The notes under the pieces are model-generated. The model made no database searches. It saw nothing but the letters and a program-made list of their open reading frames with translations, and was not told where the DNA came from. The position numbers and the translations under genes are program-made. A DNA stretch of 64,000 bases from Cyclobacteriaceae bacterium (GTDB lineage Bacteria > Bacteroidota > Bacteroidia > Cytophagales > Cyclobacteriaceae): contig JANQOR010000010.1 of the NCBI GenBank assembly GCA_028285685.1, positions 92,462 to 156,461 on the forward strand. Direction: 5' to 3'. Below, one piece after another: positions 61,994 through 64,000 of this stretch. The stretch's first letter is position 1. Each line of letters begins with the position of its first letter.

Positions 61994-63424
61994 TTATTCA
62001 ACCACATTGATCTTTACCATATTCGTATGGCCCTTCCAGTGTTGTGGCATTGAAGCAGTTGAAACAAACAAATCTCCTTTTGACAGATTTCCCGAATTGA
62101 CCAACTGCTTTTCGATCTGCTCCAAGGTTTGATTGATGTTATCGTGCTTATCATAGTAGAACGTCTTGACACCCCACACTATATTCATCTGACGTAGCAG
62201 CTTTTTGTTATTCGTTAATAAGTAAATATTAGCTTTTGAACGGTGCATGGCCGTCCTAAACCCTGAATAGCCTGACTTGGTCATGCAAACAAGGGCCTTT
62301 GCATGAATGTTCTCAGCGAGCCTGCAGGCACTCCGAATAAGTAAGTCATTGGTTCTGGTGCTTGACTCGAAGTGCTTGTCATAGTACTTGTTGTAAATCG
62401 ATTTGGCTTCTTTTTCCACTGCTGAAATTGTCTCACACATCTTTTTGACGGACTCAACTGGGAATTTACCTGCCGCGGACTCAGCTGAGAGCATTAACGC
62501 ATCTGCACCGTCCATCACAGCATTGGCCACATCGTTCGTCTCAGCCCTGGTTGGCCGAGGGTTTTCAATCATACTCTCCATCATCTGGGTGGCTATGACA
62601 ACGGGTTTTGCTGCTTTGTTACACTTTAAGACAATTTTCTTTTGCCACAATGGGACTTCATGCATCGCTATTTCTACTCCTAGATCTCCCCGGGCAACCA
62701 TGATTCCATCTGCTTCTTCGATGATTTCATCTATGCTCTTAAGGGCTTCAGGTTTTTCAATTTTGGCTATAATCTTGACATCTTTGCCGGCTCGTGCGAT
62801 CTGCTTTTTTAATTCTCTTATATCATCGGGCCTGCGCACAAAGCTCAACGCTACCCAATCAACACCTTGCTCCAATCCAAATTCAAGATCTTTTCGGTCC
62901 TTTTCTGTAAGAGATGGCGCGGACACATTGGAATCGGGAAGATTGATACCCTTCCGCGACTTTAAGATGCCACCATGAATAATAGTCGTAGAAATTTCGG
63001 TTTCAGACACTGCATCAGTTCTAAGTTCAAGATTTCCGTCATCGATTAGAATGGTATCACCGACTTTCACATCATCGACAATGCCTTTATAAACAGTGCT
63101 TACTTTTTCAGATGTACCCTCTACCTCCTCTGTCGTAATGGTCAATTGCTGTCCGTCTCTCAATTCCACCCCATTGTTCTCCACTAGTCCAACCCTTATT
63201 TTGGGACCCTGGAGATCTTGGAGCGTACATATATTGAAATTTGTTTCCTCATTTATAGCTCTAATCGATGCTATCACCTTTTCATGATCCTCGTGTTTTC
63301 CGTGTGAAAAATTCAAACGTAAAACGTTGGCGCCAGCTTCAGCTAACTGCATCATGATTTCTTTCGAGCTACTTGCCGGTCCTATTGTGGCAACTATTTT
63401 GGTACGCTTATCTTGGTCAGCCAT
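61994..63424 (-). CDS. pyk: Pyruvate kinase
   Basis: A 476-residue enzyme: TKIVATIGPASS and RLNFSHG at the start, MVARGDLGVEIA, KCNKAAKPVVIATQMMESM and RAETNDVANAVMDGADALMLSAESAAG with the Lys/Glu metal and phosphate ligands. The C-terminal domain is intact. ATG 63424 is chosen over TTG 63433. It makes ATP and pyruvate from PEP. It follows the IPExxVDY gene after 5 nt, a layout conserved in Bacteroidota. Confidence 0.96.
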   Translation of the reverse strand: MADQDKRTKIVATIGPASSSKEIMMQLAEAGANVLRLNFSHGKHEDHEKVIASIRAINEETNFNICTLQDLQGPKIRVGLVENNGVELRDGQQLTITTEEVEGTSEKVSTVYKGIVDDVKVGDTILIDDGNLELRTDAVSETEISTTIIHGGILKSRKGINLPDSNVSAPSLTEKDRKDLEFGLEQGVDWVALSFVRRPDDIRELKKQIARAGKDVKIIAKIEKPEALKSIDEIIEEADGIMVARGDLGVEIAMHEVPLWQKKIVLKCNKAAKPVVIATQMMESMIENPRPTRAETNDVANAVMDGADALMLSAESAAGKFPVESVKKMCETISAVEKEAKSIYNKYYDKHFESSTRTNDLLIRSACRLAENIHAKALVCMTKSGYSGFRTAMHRSKANIYLLTNNKKLLRQMNIVWGVKTFYYDKHDNINQTLEQIEKQLVNSGNLSKGDLFVSTASMPQHWKGHTNMVKINVVE

Positions 63425-63429
63425 AAATA

Positions 63430-63858
63430 TCAATAAAGCAAATTTTCCTTCGATTTGAGTTCATCAAAATTAAGCTTCGCTACGTACTCAATCAGGGGGA
63501 TTTCTCGAATTTTAATGCAAACGTTTGAGATAGAAAGTTCTCCAGTAACGTCTTTTAGCTTCAACAGAAAATCAAATTGCTTTAGCTCCGGAAGTAAATG
63601 CTGAGGTTTACTTCCTCCACCGGAGAGCAATTTATTTTGCAATAGCTCCATTTTTACGAATTCTGTTTCATATTCAAAATTGGAGATAACAATGGGAGGC
63701 TGATTAGAAAATTCAATTTTTATATCTGGTCTTTTGGCAAGTGAAGTATTTAGTTTGGAATTGATATGCCAGGCTAGTTTATATTCTTTTTTGTTGCAAA
63801 CGATGCCTGCCAATTCAAAGTCAAATTCATAGATTAAATCCAGCCTATTCTTCTTCAT
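63430..63858 (-). CDS. IPExxVDY-family protein
   Basis: ATG 63858 gives 142 residues; this start matches the usual N-terminus (MKKNRLDLIYEFDFELAGIVCNKKEYKLAWHIN), while a longer start (63897) adds 13 odd residues. The C-terminal REIPLIEYVAKLNF corresponds to the motif region that names the family. Function unknown. It is usually found next to pyk in Bacteroidota, as here. Confidence 0.85.
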   Translation of the reverse strand: MKKNRLDLIYEFDFELAGIVCNKKEYKLAWHINSKLNTSLAKRPDIKIEFSNQPPIVISNFEYETEFVKMELLQNKLLSGGGSKPQHLLPELKQFDFLLKLKDVTGELSISNVCIKIREIPLIEYVAKLNFDELKSKENLLY

Positions 63859-63921
63859 ATGTTCTATCTTCCGGTCCGATATCTTGCTTAAAATCAATCG
63901 TCGCTACACTATGCTAATTTG

Positions 63922-63952
63922 TTTGATTTTAGGGGGATAATATATTTCTTTG
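63922..63952 (+). promoter_or_regulatory. Candidate promoter for acpP
   Basis: TTTG (63922-63925) and TTTCTTTG (63945-63952) are 19 nt apart. The second box is one base off TAnnTTTG. The start codon lies 29 nt downstream. Confidence 0.4.
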
Positions 63953-63981
63953 CAACTCATTTTAAACCAAACACTAAAAAA

Positions 63982-64000
63982 ATGTCAGAAATAGCACAAA
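63982..64000 (+). CDS. acpP: Start of a probable acyl carrier protein gene (cut by window end)
   Basis: Only ATG and five further codons are visible (MSEIAQ). This is how many Bacteroidota acyl carrier proteins begin, and acpP-fabF-rnc next to an IPExxVDY/pyk pair is a familiar Bacteroidota neighbourhood. It is read divergently from the IPExxVDY gene. With so few codons the call rests mainly on context. Confidence 0.55.

Overview
The window looks like chromosomal DNA from a member of the Bacteroidota, most likely a marine-type Cytophagales bacterium; the genus is an inference I cannot settle by reading. Supporting signs are TonB-dependent receptors with carboxypeptidase-like N-terminal domains, DUF6089/DUF6090/DUF4920/IPExxVDY-type proteins, a BatB-BatC pair, YwqK/MORN-like proteins, an Oad Na+ pump with a Bacteroidota-style alpha subunit, few Shine-Dalgarno sequences, and repeated TAnnTTTG(CG) -7 promoter elements. 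I see no phage, insertion sequence or CRISPR array. Gene density is high and no gap exceeds 300 bases.

Layout. 1-1772: the end of a TonB-dependent receptor, then a tRNA-Ser / GIY-YIG nuclease / tRNA-Arg cassette with a terminator. 1941-6520: an ECF sigma factor, a membrane anti-sigma-like protein and a large exported TPR-CHAT protease-like protein in one operon. 6622-13789: a MORN-like protein, BatB/BatC, thiolase plus SnoaL-like protein, a second MORN-like protein, a two-TM potassium channel and an M23 lipoprotein. 13799-20246: two tandem globins, a sorbosone-dehydrogenase-like lipoprotein, an ABC-F ATPase, formate-tetrahydrofolate ligase and a CutA-like protein. 20258-25472: a TetR / ABC / HlyD / TolC export operon with two copies of a palindrome. 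25561-33506: a SulP transporter with an extra C-terminal region, a lipoprotein, a membrane protein and cupin, and oadG-oadA-oadB plus an extra membrane protein. 33613-39703: DUF6090, DinB, M48 protease, amidohydrolase, dCMP deaminase, PhoD-like phosphatase and a thioredoxin-like protein. 39731-48143: a response regulator / histidine kinase / outer-membrane receptor operon, MurB and two hydrolases. 48144-56795: ribosomal protein S1, tRNA-Cys, a DUF6089 porin-like protein, two sugar-biosynthesis genes, a penicillin-acylase-family hydrolase and small envelope proteins. 56906-64000: a tiny lipoprotein, a TPR membrane protein, an HTH regulator, an oxidoreductase, the ArsS pair, pyruvate kinase, an IPExxVDY protein and the first codons of a divergent acyl carrier protein gene.

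Most notable systems. The sigma / anti-sigma / TPR-CHAT operon has the parts and predicted topology of a protease-triggered transcription switch. The TetR export operon carries a 14-bp identical palindromic site both over its own -33 region and over the start codon of the ABC gene, whose ATPase lacks several standard catalytic motifs. A 57-residue lipoprotein gene is separated from a TPR membrane-protein gene by a strong terminator hairpin ending only 12 nt before the next ATG.
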